This document shows, piece after piece, positions 41,376 to 50,150 of a DNA stretch of 64,000 bases. The notes beneath the pieces were generated by a model. The model saw nothing but the letters and a program-made list of their open reading frames with translations. It did not search any database and was not told the origin of the DNA. The position numbers and the translations under genes were made by a program. The DNA is from Mycobacteriales bacterium (lineage in GTDB: Bacteria; Actinomycetota; Actinomycetes; JAFAQI01). Position 1 is the first letter of the stretch. Every line of letters starts with the position of its first letter. Location: assembly GCA_035504215.1 (NCBI GenBank), contig DATJSI010000002.1:31729-95728 (forward strand). The letters are read 5' to 3'.

Positions 41376-42431
41376 CTAACGGCTCAGGTAGGCCCTCAGC
41401 ATGCGCTCGCACTCGGCGATCAGCGGTACGTCGACGTACTCCTCACGGGTATGCGCAAGGTTCGGGTCACCGGGACCGAAGTTGACCGCCGGGATGCCGA
41501 GCGAGGCGAACCGCGCGACATCGGTCCAGCCGAGCTTCGCCTGCGGCTCGCCACCGATCGCCGCAAGGAAGTCCGCCGCCGCCGGCTCGCCGAGCCGCGG
41601 CGGCGCGGCCGGTGCAGAGTCGGTCAGCACGCACTCGAACGGCGCGAGCAGGTCCTGGACGTGCGCGAGCGCCTCCTCCTCGGTGCGGTCCGGCGCGAAC
41701 CGGTGGTTGACCGCGATCGTGCAGCGGTCCGGCACGACATTGCCGGACACGCCACCCTCGATCCGTACGGCGTTGAGGCCCTCGCGGTAGTCGCAGCCGT
41801 CGATCGTCACCTGTCGGGCGTCATACGCCGCCAACCGGTTGAGCACCTCGCCGGCCGCATGGATCGCGTTCTCGCCGAGCCAGGACCGGGCCGAGTGCGC
41901 GCGCCGCCCGGTGCAGACCACGAGGACCCGAAGGGTGCCCTGGCAACCTGCTTCGACCCGGTTCGCGGTCGGTTCCATGAGCACCGCGAGGTCTGCTTCG
42001 AGCCAGCTCGGTTCGTTGCGGAGCACGCGGCCGAGGCCGTTGTGCGCCGCATCGGTCTCCTCGTTGTCGTAGAACAACCAGGTGACGTCATGGCGGGGCT
42101 CCGCGACCGTCGCCGCGAGCCGGAGCATGACCGCGACACCGGCCTTCATGTCCGACGTGCCGCAGCCGTAGAGCCGGTCGCCCTCGCGGCGGCTCGGCAC
42201 GTTGTCGGCGACCGGCACGGTGTCGAGGTGGCCGGCGATCACGACCCGCTGGGAGGCGCCGACCGACGTGCGCGCCATGATCGCGTCGCCGTCGCGCTCG
42301 ACGCTGAGGTGCGACTGCGCTCGAAGCGCGGCCTCGACCTCGTCCGCGAGCCGGGTCTCACCGCCCGACGGCGACGGCACATCGACGAGGGACGCAGTGA
42401 GGACGTCCCCTGGCATGGTGAGGTCGATCAC
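41376..42431 (-). CDS. dapE: Succinyl-diaminopimelate desuccinylase
   Basis: A 351-residue M20 peptidase that frees L,L-diaminopimelate. Zinc ligands: HLDTVP, GTSDMKAG, NEETD and the C-terminal histidine in NLAHTREEYV. The catalytic glutamate is in EET. I chose the GTG at 42,431 because it lies 6 nt from the TACGGT box; GTG at 42,434 would leave only 3 nt. It is divergent from dapD with a shared promoter, so both DAP genes are controlled at one spot. Confidence 0.93.
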   Translation of the reverse strand: MIDLTMPGDVLTASLVDVPSPSGGETRLADEVEAALRAQSHLSVERDGDAIMARTSVGASQRVVIAGHLDTVPVADNVPSRREGDRLYGCGTSDMKAGVAVMLRLAATVAEPRHDVTWLFYDNEETDAAHNGLGRVLRNEPSWLEADLAVLMEPTANRVEAGCQGTLRVLVVCTGRRAHSARSWLGENAIHAAGEVLNRLAAYDARQVTIDGCDYREGLNAVRIEGGVSGNVVPDRCTIAVNHRFAPDRTEEEALAHVQDLLAPFECVLTDSAPAAPPRLGEPAAADFLAAIGGEPQAKLGWTDVARFASLGIPAVNFGPGDPNLAHTREEYVDVPLIAECERMLRAYLSR

Positions 42432-42437
42432 CACCCC

Positions 42438-42447
42438 ACCGTAGGCT
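42438..42447. promoter_or_regulatory. Symmetric bidirectional promoter between dapE and dapD
   Basis: ACCGTAGGCT gives TAGGCT (42,442-42,447) 6 nt before the dapD GTG. On the minus strand it gives TACGGT (42,443-42,438) 6 nt before the dapE GTG at 42,431. The boxes share the central TA. Both genes would be leaderless. Confidence 0.6.
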
Positions 42448-42453
42448 GACTGC

Positions 42454-43380
42454 GTGGCGTTCCGCGACGAGCCCGCCGCCGGGGTGGGGCTGGCGACGTA
42501 CGACGGCGCTGGTCAGATCCTCGACGCCTGGTTTCCCCGGCCGACCCTGGGATCCGAGCCGGACCAGCCCGAGCTCGAGCTGCGGCCGGCGGTCGACGAG
42601 CTGCGGCGGGTCAAGGTCGAGCCGGTCGAGACCCGGATCGCCACGCTCGCCGACCCCCCTGCCGACGCCGCCGACGCGTATCTGCGACTGCATCTGCTTT
42701 CGCACCGGTTGATCCGCCCGCGCGAAGCCAACCTCGACGGCATCTTCGGGCTGCTGACCAACGTCGCCTGGACCTCGCTCGGGCCGGTCGCCGCCACGGA
42801 CGCCGATGAGGTCCGGATGCGTGCACGTGCCGCCGAGGTGCGTCTCGAGGTCTACGGGGTCGACAAGTTCCCGCGGATGACCGACTACGTCGTCCCGTCC
42901 GGCGTACGCATCGCAGACGCGGACCGGGTCCGGCTCGGCGCCCACCTCGCCTCCGGTACGACGGTCATGCACGAGGGCTTCGTCAACTTCAACGCCGGCA
43001 CCCTCGGTACGTCGATGGTCGAAGGCCGGATCGCGTCCGGCGTCACGGTGGGCGACGGCACCGACGTCGGCGGCGGCGCATCGATCATCGGCACGCTGTC
43101 GGGCGGCGGGCAGGTCGTCGTCTCGCTCGGCGAGCGCTGCCTGCTCGGCGCGAACTCCGGGATCGGGATTCCGCTCGGCGACGACTGCGTCGTGGAAGCC
43201 GGTTGCTACATCACCGCGGGCGCGAAGCTGACCCTCCCGGACGGCGAAGTCGTCGCGGCCCGGCAGCTGGCCGGTGTGAGCGGCATGTTGTTCTGGCGCA
43301 ACAGCGTGACGGGAGCGCTCGAGGCACGGCCGCGAGCCGGCTCATGGGGCGGCCTCAACGCCGCGCTGCACGCCCAATGA
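42454..43380 (+). CDS. dapD: Tetrahydrodipicolinate N-succinyltransferase
   Basis: A 308-residue DapD of the actinobacterial type, which succinylates tetrahydrodipicolinate in lysine/peptidoglycan synthesis. An N-terminal alpha/beta domain precedes a left-handed beta-helix with hexapeptide turns, including GTTVMHEGFVNFNAGTLG and GAKLTLPDGEVV. The GTG start fits the -10 box. It is divergent from dapE and overlaps the GNAT gene downstream. dapC is about 8 kb away. Confidence 0.93.
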   Translation: MAFRDEPAAGVGLATYDGAGQILDAWFPRPTLGSEPDQPELELRPAVDELRRVKVEPVETRIATLADPPADAADAYLRLHLLSHRLIRPREANLDGIFGLLTNVAWTSLGPVAATDADEVRMRARAAEVRLEVYGVDKFPRMTDYVVPSGVRIADADRVRLGAHLASGTTVMHEGFVNFNAGTLGTSMVEGRIASGVTVGDGTDVGGGASIIGTLSGGGQVVVSLGERCLLGANSGIGIPLGDDCVVEAGCYITAGAKLTLPDGEVVAARQLAGVSGMLFWRNSVTGALEARPRAGSWGGLNAALHAQ

Positions 43381-43853
43381 CGGTCGACGGCGATTACGTC
43401 ATCGAGCCCGCTGACGGCGCTTCTGACGAAGCGATCACGCTGATACAGGCCTACCTGGCGGAGATCAACGCCGGCTTCGGGCATCAGCCCGACGAGCGCG
43501 ACCCGAACCATCCCGAGGACTTCAACCCGCCGACCGGCCGGTTCCTCGTCGTACGAGACTCCGACGGCCGGGCGCTCGGTTGTTGCGCGGTCCGGCTGCT
43601 CGACGCCGACACCGCCGAGGTGAAGCGCATGTGGCTCGCGCCGGAGATCCGTGGTCGCGGAATGGGGCGCCGGCTGCTCGCCGCGATCGAGCAAGCGGCC
43701 CGCGACCTCGGCGCCCGCCAGGGAAAGCTCGATACCAACGAGTCGCTCACCGCCGCCGTGTCGCTCTACCAGAGGTGCGGATGGGCGCAGGTGCCGAGGT
43801 ACAACGACAACTTGCATGCCACGCATTGGTTCACCAAGGACCTCCTGGGCTGA
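43377..43853 (+). CDS. GNAT-family N-acetyltransferase
   Basis: A 158-residue GNAT. The acetyl-CoA loop is LAPEIRGRGMGRRLLAAI, followed by LYQRCGWAQVPRYND. Substrate unknown. ATG overlaps the dapD stop as ATGA, so it may be translated with dapD; a role on a lysine-pathway compound is only a guess. It ends 34 bp from the accessory efflux operon. Confidence 0.88.
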   Translation: MTVDGDYVIEPADGASDEAITLIQAYLAEINAGFGHQPDERDPNHPEDFNPPTGRFLVVRDSDGRALGCCAVRLLDADTAEVKRMWLAPEIRGRGMGRRLLAAIEQAARDLGARQGKLDTNESLTAAVSLYQRCGWAQVPRYNDNLHATHWFTKDLLG

Positions 43854-43887
43854 TAGCAACTGGTCTGGTTCGCGCAGCGACAACCCT

Positions 43888-45129
43888 TTACATACTCCAG
43901 AGCGCCTTCGTCGGCGCCATCCGTGCTGCGCGTACAGCAGGCAGCAGACCGGCGATGCCGCCGATCAACAAGGCGGCGCCCAGTCCGCCCGCCCAAGCAA
44001 GGGTGGGGATGACGGTCACCCAGTGCTGGCTACGGGCATACACGGCGGTTCCGGCAACGCCGAGCGCAACTCCGACTGCGCCGCCCACCAGTGAAAGGAG
44101 CATGGCCTCGGCGAGGAACTGGATGCGGATGTGCCCTTTGGTTGCGCCGAGCGCGCGGCGTAGCCCGATCTCGGATCGGCGTTCAAGGACGCCGATGAGC
44201 ATCACGTTTCCGACGCCGATGGCTCCGACGAGCAGCGACACGGCTCCGAGACCGAGGAACTCGCTGTTCAGGGCGCCGTTCGCGTCGGCTTGGGCAACGA
44301 GGGCGTCGGAGGGTTGACTCACAGTGACCTCGTTGGGGTATTCGGGGTTGGCGGTAGCGGCGAGCAAAGCGTGGACCGCATCGACCTGATCGGAGCGCGC
44401 CCGCAGGTAGATCTGCGACGGGTGGCCGTCGAAGCCGAAGTATCTGCGCGCGGCGGGATAGCCGATGAGGACCGACGTGTCGATTTCGCTGGCGAGTACG
44501 GCCGGGCGAAGGATACCTACGAGGTAGAACCATTGGCCGCCGACGGCGGTCAGTGGAGTCGCCTGACTTTGAGCCTGGGTGAGGAAGATCCGCTCTCCCG
44601 GATAGATCCGGTCGATGCCGAGCAGGCCGGCGGCGCCCGCTCCAAGTACGACGACCGGCTCGCGGGCGCTGGCCGTATTGAGAAACCGCCCCTGTGCGAC
44701 GGAGGTGCCGACCGTTCGAGGAAGAGTCAGGCTGGTCGCCTGCACCGCAAGACCATTGCTGTTGATCGCGGGGATCAACCGACTGCGATAGGCATTGGCG
44801 CCCGTGACCAGCCCCGTGTCATCCACAGCAGTAACCGGGCCGATTCGGGCGATCATGCCCGGGGCCGCGAGCGGAAGCTCCGCGGCTCCTCCGCTGAGGG
44901 TTTGGCCGTTCGCGACAGTCAGCAGGTTGGTGCCGAGCTGGCTGATCTCGTTCAGCAGTCCCGCTTGCGAGGACGCCGACAACCCGAGCACTGCCGCGAT
45001 CGCAGCGACGCCGATCGCGATGCCGAGACAGGACAGCGCAGCGCGCACCTTGCGGGCACGGATACCCACGGTGGACAGGCGAGCGAGGTCGGCAGGACCT
45101 ACCCGGTGCGCTGCCGGTGGCGCGCTCAC
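43888..45129 (-). CDS. MacB-type ABC transporter permease
   Basis: A 413-residue permease: TM1 ([21 protein letters not shown]), a ~200-residue extracytoplasmic MacB domain, and three C-terminal FtsX helices with the coupling segment [22 protein letters not shown]. MacB proteins use ATP to drive mechanotransmission outside the membrane and export peptides, antibiotics or lipoproteins. It is the last gene of the operon and overlaps the ATPase by 4 bp. Confidence 0.92.
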   Translation of the reverse strand: MSAPPAAHRVGPADLARLSTVGIRARKVRAALSCLGIAIGVAAIAAVLGLSASSQAGLLNEISQLGTNLLTVANGQTLSGGAAELPLAAPGMIARIGPVTAVDDTGLVTGANAYRSRLIPAINSNGLAVQATSLTLPRTVGTSVAQGRFLNTASAREPVVVLGAGAAGLLGIDRIYPGERIFLTQAQSQATPLTAVGGQWFYLVGILRPAVLASEIDTSVLIGYPAARRYFGFDGHPSQIYLRARSDQVDAVHALLAATANPEYPNEVTVSQPSDALVAQADANGALNSEFLGLGAVSLLVGAIGVGNVMLIGVLERRSEIGLRRALGATKGHIRIQFLAEAMLLSLVGGAVGVALGVAGTAVYARSQHWVTVIPTLAWAGGLGAALLIGGIAGLLPAVRAARMAPTKALWSM

Positions 45130-45839
45130 GAAGGCGCACCGGCGCTGGTTGTTGTGCGGACAGTGTCGCTCACGATGCGGCCGTCGAGCATCTCGACTCG
45201 GCGCGGCATTCGTCGTGCGATGCGTTCGTCGTGGGTGACCACGACGATCGTGGTACCTGCCGCATGCAGCCGCGCGAGCAGGTCAAGGATGGCCTGTCCG
45301 GTCCGCTGGTCGAGGTTGCCGGTGGGCTCATCAGCTAACACGATGGCGGGTTGCCCGACGATGGCGCGGGCGATCGCCACTCGCTGTCGTTGTCCCCCCG
45401 AGATTTCGTTTGGTCGCACGTGCAACCGATCGCGCAGCCCGACTTCGGAAAGTGCCGCAGCCGCGAGTTCGCGGCGCACCCGGACCGGTACGCCGGCATA
45501 GAGCAGACCGTCCGAGACGTTGTCGAGCAGGTTCGCGTGTTCGGCGAGGAAATACTGCTGGAACACGAAGCCGACGCGGGCGGCTCGAAGCGCGGCCAGC
45601 TCGCGGTCGGACAGCTGAGCGAGGTCCAGATCCGTGATCTTGACGACGCCCGAGGTCGGCCGATCGAGACTGCCCATCAGGTGCAGCAGTGTCGTCTTGC
45701 CCGATCCCGACGGACCGACGACAGCCACCAACTCGCCAGCCGTCACAGTCAGGCTTACTCCGCGCAACGCCGCCACCGGCGGCACGCCCGGGTAGGTCTT
45801 GCCCACCCGGTCGAGATGAAGCACCACCGGCGAGCTCAC
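45126..45839 (-). CDS. MacB-type ABC transporter ATP-binding protein
   Basis: A 237-residue ABC ATPase of the LolD/MacB/FtsE class. Walker [14 protein letters not shown] loop [13 protein letters not shown], signature [15 protein letters not shown] and Walker [16 protein letters not shown] are intact. It would power the permease downstream. It overlaps the adaptor gene upstream as ATGA. All residues needed for ATP hydrolysis are present. Confidence 0.95.
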   Translation of the reverse strand: MSSPVVLHLDRVGKTYPGVPPVAALRGVSLTVTAGELVAVVGPSGSGKTTLLHLMGSLDRPTSGVVKITDLDLAQLSDRELAALRAARVGFVFQQYFLAEHANLLDNVSDGLLYAGVPVRVRRELAAAALSEVGLRDRLHVRPNEISGGQRQRVAIARAIVGQPAIVLADEPTGNLDQRTGQAILDLLARLHAAGTTIVVVTHDERIARRMPRRVEMLDGRIVSDTVRTTTSAGAPS

Positions 45840-46960
45840 TGGCCCGGTACCACTACACGTTGCCCTGCCGCCAGCCCCGAGCCGGATACCTGCACCTCCC
45901 CGGCCGCATCGTCGAACAAGCCTGCCGCCACCGCAATCACGTGGCGAGCGCCGCTCCGTCCGAGCACCTCTACCGCGTAGCCGCCGCCAGCCCGCGCGAG
46001 CAGCGCGTCCACCGGCACTGCCATCACGTGTCGCACCACGCGGTCGGTGATGGCTACCTCCACCAAGGCCTGATCGAAGCGAGCTGCGGAGCGCAAACGG
46101 GTGGGACGGATCTCGACTCGCACGGTTGGTCCGCTGCCTCCGTCGCCCGCACCGGCGGAGTCATTCGACGGCACCGTCGCGACGGTTCCGACCGAGGTGA
46201 CGATGCCCGGGGTGTGGCGGCCGTCCGGCAACGTGATCATCACCCGGTCGCCACGTCGCACCTCGGACTGCAGGCTCGGGTCGAGCGCGACTGACACAGT
46301 CCGCGTCGTCGATGTGGCGGTCATCAGCACACCGGTCGCCGGACCGGCGAGGACGGCTCGCAGCGTCGTGATGCGCGCCGCGGTGGGCAGGAACACGACG
46401 TCACCAAGAACAAGCTCGCCGGTCTGCGCGACGCCGAGGTGGTTCTGCAGCTTCGCGACAGCGGCCATCGTCGCGGCACCGAACTCGTGCCAGGCCATAT
46501 CGACGTCGGAGCGGGGAAGGTACCCGAGCGACACCAAGTCGTGGTTTAGCTCGCCGACGTCCGCACCGGAAGCGCCATAGGAGAGCGAACGGTAAGCGGG
46601 TATCGCGCCGTACAGCAGCGCTACTGGCGCTTGGTTCGATCGGTACAGCACCTGGCCGTCATGAATGACGTCTCCGAGATGTGGGAGCCAGGTCAGCGTT
46701 CCTGACCCGTGGCCCAACACGGTGAAGGAGCCGACGAAGCCAAGCACACCGTTGAGCTGCGTTTGCTCGGACAGCGAGCGTCGGGTGACTATCGCGAGCG
46801 ACGTCGCCGACCCACTGTCGACCGTTCCGTTGCTCTCTCGGCCATGGGTCAACACACCTTTGACCGCGATGACCACACCGGCTGCAATCACGACGAGGAC
46901 CAGACCACCAACAGCCCGGCGGCGTCGGCGGCGCGTATACGGTGCGTCTGCGCCCTTCAT
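45836..46960 (-). CDS. Efflux adaptor (HlyD/MacA type) with peptidoglycan-binding insert
   Basis: A 374-residue adaptor from the ATG at 46,960. A basic cytosolic start (RRRRRR) is followed by one helix ([20 protein letters not shown]). Residues about 120-180 form a PG_binding_1-like insert ([35 protein letters not shown]) where Gram-negative adaptors carry a hairpin to TolC. Barrel and membrane-proximal parts follow. In a monoderm this would anchor the pump to the wall. It overlaps neighbours on both sides by 4 bp. Confidence 0.85.
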   Translation of the reverse strand: MKGADAPYTRRRRRRAVGGLVLVVIAAGVVIAVKGVLTHGRESNGTVDSGSATSLAIVTRRSLSEQTQLNGVLGFVGSFTVLGHGSGTLTWLPHLGDVIHDGQVLYRSNQAPVALLYGAIPAYRSLSYGASGADVGELNHDLVSLGYLPRSDVDMAWHEFGAATMAAVAKLQNHLGVAQTGELVLGDVVFLPTAARITTLRAVLAGPATGVLMTATSTTRTVSVALDPSLQSEVRRGDRVMITLPDGRHTPGIVTSVGTVATVPSNDSAGAGDGGSGPTVRVEIRPTRLRSAARFDQALVEVAITDRVVRHVMAVPVDALLARAGGGYAVEVLGRSGARHVIAVAAGLFDDAAGEVQVSGSGLAAGQRVVVPGQ

Positions 46961-47574
46961 GGCGAAACCTGTGCCGGCAACCCAGGCAATCCGGGCATTA
47001 GGCTCGAACACTGGTTGCCCTTGGCCCAGACCCGTGACGAGTAGGGATCGAAGCCGAGCGCGCTGATGCTGATGGCGAAAATCGGGCGCCCTTGAGAGTC
47101 GATGGTCGGATCGGGCCAGCGCGGCACGCCGTGCGAGCGCATGCATCTGGCGAAAGCTCGCTCTTCGATGAGGACGCGCTGCACAAGGGCCGACGGGCAG
47201 TCGCTGGCTTCCATGCATTCCTGAACGGACGTGCGACTGATCGATCCACCGTTCGATGGGAGAAGGTGCCGGCAAGCGTGCTGAGCGGAGCCGAGCTGTG
47301 CGCTGCCGACGCCAAGCTGATGTGCATCTGCCTTCGGGAGGTCACCAGCGCTGTCGGGGTCAGCGAAATTCGGCACGCCGTGGGATCGCATGCAGGCGGA
47401 GTACGCAAGCGCTGACGGCATCCTCGTCGGGGTCGCGTCACTCCGAGTGCTTCCGCCCCCGGACGGGGCGGCATGACCGCTGCAGGCGGTCATGACCAGC
47501 AGCAACGCGATGACTACCGCGGCTACGAGAAGATCTCGTAGCCGCCCGCCAACGATCTCGATGTCTCCGTTCAT
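46957..47574 (-). CDS. Six-cysteine lipoprotein, paralogue B
   Basis: A 205-residue lipoprotein. The N-terminal helix ends in LVMTAC, so C31 is lipidated. Six mature cysteines lie at 61, 101, 120, 126, 144 and 189. The motif CMRSHGVPNFADP (61-) recurs as CMRSHGVPRWPDP (144-), an internal duplication, with CRHLLPSNGG between. It aligns over its whole length with paralogue A. The family is common beside actinobacterial efflux adaptors but I know no function; substrate capture or thiol chemistry outside the membrane is possible. Confidence 0.8.
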   Translation of the reverse strand: MNGDIEIVGGRLRDLLVAAVVIALLLVMTACSGHAAPSGGGSTRSDATPTRMPSALAYSACMRSHGVPNFADPDSAGDLPKADAHQLGVGSAQLGSAQHACRHLLPSNGGSISRTSVQECMEASDCPSALVQRVLIEERAFARCMRSHGVPRWPDPTIDSQGRPIFAISISALGFDPYSSRVWAKGNQCSSLMPGLPGLPAQVSP

Positions 47575-48155
47575 CCGATATCCACGGGGACGTCGCCGTG
47601 GACTCCGACGAGACGCTCACAGATCCGATCAATGTTCATGAACCGACGCGAGTGTGCTGCGGCCGAGGTGATACCAGCTCCGCTGACGTCGAAGTAAGGA
47701 GGTCTCTGCGCGTTGACCGTGGGATCAGGCCAGTTCGCAACCCCGTGTGAACGAACACATCGGGAGTAGGCGCGCTGCGCAGCCAGGATCTGCTGCACCA
47801 CCGCCGGCGGGCAGACGTCGGCCAGCAGACATTGCTGGCTGGCTTGCGCGAAGGATCCCGAGCTGCTCGGCAGCAGGTGCCGGCAGGTGGTCTCTGCCGA
47901 TCGGAAGGCGGCGTCGCTTACCCCGAAGTGTTGCGCATCTCCTTTCGGGATACCTCCGTCTGGGCCAGGGTCCGGAAAGCTCGGCACGCCACTCGAGCGC
48001 ATGCAGGACGAGTACGACACGCCCGACCGCGAGCCGGACGCGCGAGCCGAATTGTTGGCCGTCGACCCGCCACTGCATGCGCTCGCGAGGACCGCGGTGG
48101 CGGCGATGGCTACCGTCGCCGAGGATCGCAAAACTACTGCAGATCGGGGTTTCAT
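47571..48155 (-). CDS. Six-cysteine lipoprotein, paralogue A
   Basis: A 194-residue lipoprotein and first gene of the operon. ATG at 48,155 has GGAG 6 nt upstream; the longer frame from 48,218 spoils the signal peptide. Lipobox LASAC puts the lipid on C27. Mature cysteines at 51, 91, 109, 115, 133 and 179 match paralogue B one-to-one. CMRSSGVPSFPDP and CVRSHGVANWPDP are the two motif copies. A tandem gene duplication with paralogue B is evident. Function unknown. Confidence 0.8.
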   Translation of the reverse strand: MKPRSAVVLRSSATVAIAATAVLASACSGGSTANNSARASGSRSGVSYSSCMRSSGVPSFPDPGPDGGIPKGDAQHFGVSDAAFRSAETTCRHLLPSSSGSFAQASQQCLLADVCPPAVVQQILAAQRAYSRCVRSHGVANWPDPTVNAQRPPYFDVSGAGITSAAAHSRRFMNIDRICERLVGVHGDVPVDIG

Positions 48156-48278
48156 GGGTGCTCCGCTCCGGGTTGGGCCCGCGGCGCCGCGGTCCACCAG
48201 GTGTAACGCGTAGCCCATGACACGAGCCGAACAGTGATTGTTAGATCGATGTCACCTGAGCCGAGGCACGATGTATCG
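48156..48278. promoter_or_regulatory. Divergent control region of the efflux operon and two-component genes
   Basis: The 123-bp gap must hold both promoters. It includes GTGATTGTTAGATCGATGTCAC (48,233-48,254 region), whose ends GTGA and GTCAC are inverted and could bind the response regulator. No clean -10/-35 pair or leaderless box is seen. Assignment is by context only. Confidence 0.35.
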
Positions 48279-48929
48279 ATGCGAGTGCTGGTGGTCGAGG
48301 ACCACATCGCGCTGGCCAACCGGATCGGTGAGGGCCTGCGCGATGCCGGCTTCGCCGTCGACGTCGTGTATGACGGCGCCCTGGCGCTGCAAAGCACCAA
48401 CGAGACCGAGTACGACGTGATCGTTCTCGACCGTGATCTGCCAGCGGTCCACGGGGACCGCGTGTGCCGCCAACTGGCACGCGAGGGAGCCTCGGCACGA
48501 ATACTGATGCTGACCGCCGCGGGCGATGTCGAGGACCGGGTAGAAGGGCTCGAGCTAGGAGCAGACGACTACCTCGGGAAGCCGTTCGCGTTCCACGAAC
48601 TGATCGCCCGCGTCCGCGCGCTGGGCCGGCGCGGGCCCGGCTCACCGGCAGTCGTCCAGCGAGGCGACCTGATCGTCGACCGGGCTCGGCATCGGGCGAG
48701 TCGCGCCGGCATGCCACTCACTCTCACCCGCAAGGAGTTCGGTGTTCTGGAGCGACTTGCCGCAGCCGATGGTGCCCCGGTTAGCGCCGAGGAGCTGCTC
48801 GAACACGTGTGGGACGCCCATGCCGACCCTTTCAGCAACACTGTCACGGTCACGGTGGCCCGGCTGCGTCGCAAGCTGGGTGAGCCGCCACTGATCGAAA
48901 CCGTGGTCGGCGTCGGCTACCGGCTGTGA
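48279..48929 (+). CDS. OmpR-family response regulator
   Basis: A 216-residue regulator: receiver domain with acidic pocket ED (7-8), phospho-acceptor D51 in VIVLDRDLP and lysine in YLGKPF, then a winged-helix domain ending in VTVARLRRKLGEPPLIETVVGVGYRL-like sequence (last 26 residues). It should bind direct repeats near the divergent lipoprotein operon when phosphorylated. The start at 48,279 is the first Met giving a canonical receiver; the frame is open to 48,234. It overlaps the kinase gene as GTGA. Confidence 0.93.
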   Translation: MRVLVVEDHIALANRIGEGLRDAGFAVDVVYDGALALQSTNETEYDVIVLDRDLPAVHGDRVCRQLAREGASARILMLTAAGDVEDRVEGLELGADDYLGKPFAFHELIARVRALGRRGPGSPAVVQRGDLIVDRARHRASRAGMPLTLTRKEFGVLERLAAADGAPVSAEELLEHVWDAHADPFSNTVTVTVARLRRKLGEPPLIETVVGVGYRL

Positions 48930-50104
48930 GAATCCAGCTCAGCGCACGATCTCGGCTCACGCTGGTCTACGCATCCCTCTTCGTTCTGGGCGGAGCCGCC
49001 CTTGTGACGATCACGTACCTCCTCGTTGCCCACTCACTACACAGCTCCGTTACCACGACTCCACGTCAGATCCAGCAGAAGGTCGACAAGTGCCTTGCGG
49101 CCGCGAAGGCACGCGGCGGTATCGGTGCAAGTCGCAAGTGCGGCGCCCTCTACAGCAGCGGTGTCCGCGCCGGCGCCGCCGCCCAGCGCAGCGCGACCCT
49201 TGCGCACCTGCTGGTGTACTCGCTCCTGGGCTTGGCCGCTGTCGCACTGCTTGCGGTGGTGGCCGGTTGGCTTGTGGCCGGACGCATACTCCGACCGATC
49301 CACCGGATCACTGAGGCGGCACGTACAGCAAGTGAGCAGAACCTGTCGGAACGGATCTGCCTGGACGGACCGCGCGATGAGTTGCGCGAGCTCGCCGACA
49401 CTTTCGACGCAATGCTTGAACGGCTCGACCTGGCGTTCACCGGTCAACGACAGTTCATCGCCAACGCCAGTCACGAGCTGCGGACACCGCTCACCGTGAT
49501 GCGCACGTCTATCGATGTCGTCCTCGCGAAGCCGATGCCTTCCAGCGAGGAGCTGGTGTCGATGGCCACCGACGTCCGCGAGGCCACAGACCATGCGGAG
49601 CGACTCATCGACGCGCTGCTCGTGCTCGCCCGAAACGAGCAAGCACGCGTGCTCGTTGAGCCGCTCGATCTCGCGGCGGTCGCCGAGGACGCTCTCGAGG
49701 GGCGCTCCGCCGACGGCATCACCACGATCGCCGCGCTCGGCGAAGCACCCGTGACGGGCGACCGTGTGCTGCTCGAACGGCTCGTCACGAATCTGCTCGA
49801 CAACGCAGAGCGTTACAACACGGCGGGCGGCACGGTCTCGGTGTCGACGAAGGCAGTCGATGGCACGTCGGTGTTGCACATCGTCAACACGGGTGCTGTC
49901 GTGCCGGCCGACCAAGTCGAGCGGTTGTTCCTTCCCTTCACCCGACTCGACGACCGCCTCCGCCACGACGGATTCGGGCTCGGCTTGACCCTGGTCTCAT
50001 CGATAGCCACAGTGCACGGCGGCACCGCCGAAGCCGTGGCGATACCCACCGGCGGCCTCGACGTCACCGTCCGCCTCCCTCGACGCGATGTGGACACGTC
50101 ATGA
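48926..50104 (+). CDS. Sensor histidine kinase with extracytoplasmic cysteine pair
   Basis: A 392-residue kinase. TM1 (about 12-34), an outside loop (35-92), TM2 (93-117), HAMP, dimerisation helix with H183 in ANASHELRTPL, and ATPase domain with LVTNLLDNAERYN and DGFGLGLTLV. The outside loop has C56 and C72 as its only cysteines. The layout recalls CutS of Streptomyces, reported to use two loop cysteines in sensing extracytoplasmic redox state; I cannot confirm orthology. It is coupled to the regulator and faces the lipoprotein-efflux operon. Confidence 0.92.
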   Translation: MRIQLSARSRLTLVYASLFVLGGAALVTITYLLVAHSLHSSVTTTPRQIQQKVDKCLAAAKARGGIGASRKCGALYSSGVRAGAAAQRSATLAHLLVYSLLGLAAVALLAVVAGWLVAGRILRPIHRITEAARTASEQNLSERICLDGPRDELRELADTFDAMLERLDLAFTGQRQFIANASHELRTPLTVMRTSIDVVLAKPMPSSEELVSMATDVREATDHAERLIDALLVLARNEQARVLVEPLDLAAVAEDALEGRSADGITTIAALGEAPVTGDRVLLERLVTNLLDNAERYNTAGGTVSVSTKAVDGTSVLHIVNTGAVVPADQVERLFLPFTRLDDRLRHDGFGLGLTLVSSIATVHGGTAEAVAIPTGGLDVTVRLPRRDVDTS

Positions 50105-50150
50105 CTGCCTTGGAGCGGGCGGGATGAAACGTCTGGCTTGCGGGAGCCGG

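Noticed and set aside
47571..48218. Longer start for lipoprotein A at 48,218
   Set aside because: It adds 21 polar residues before the signal peptide; ATG 48,155 has a GGAG site and a proper lipoprotein signal.
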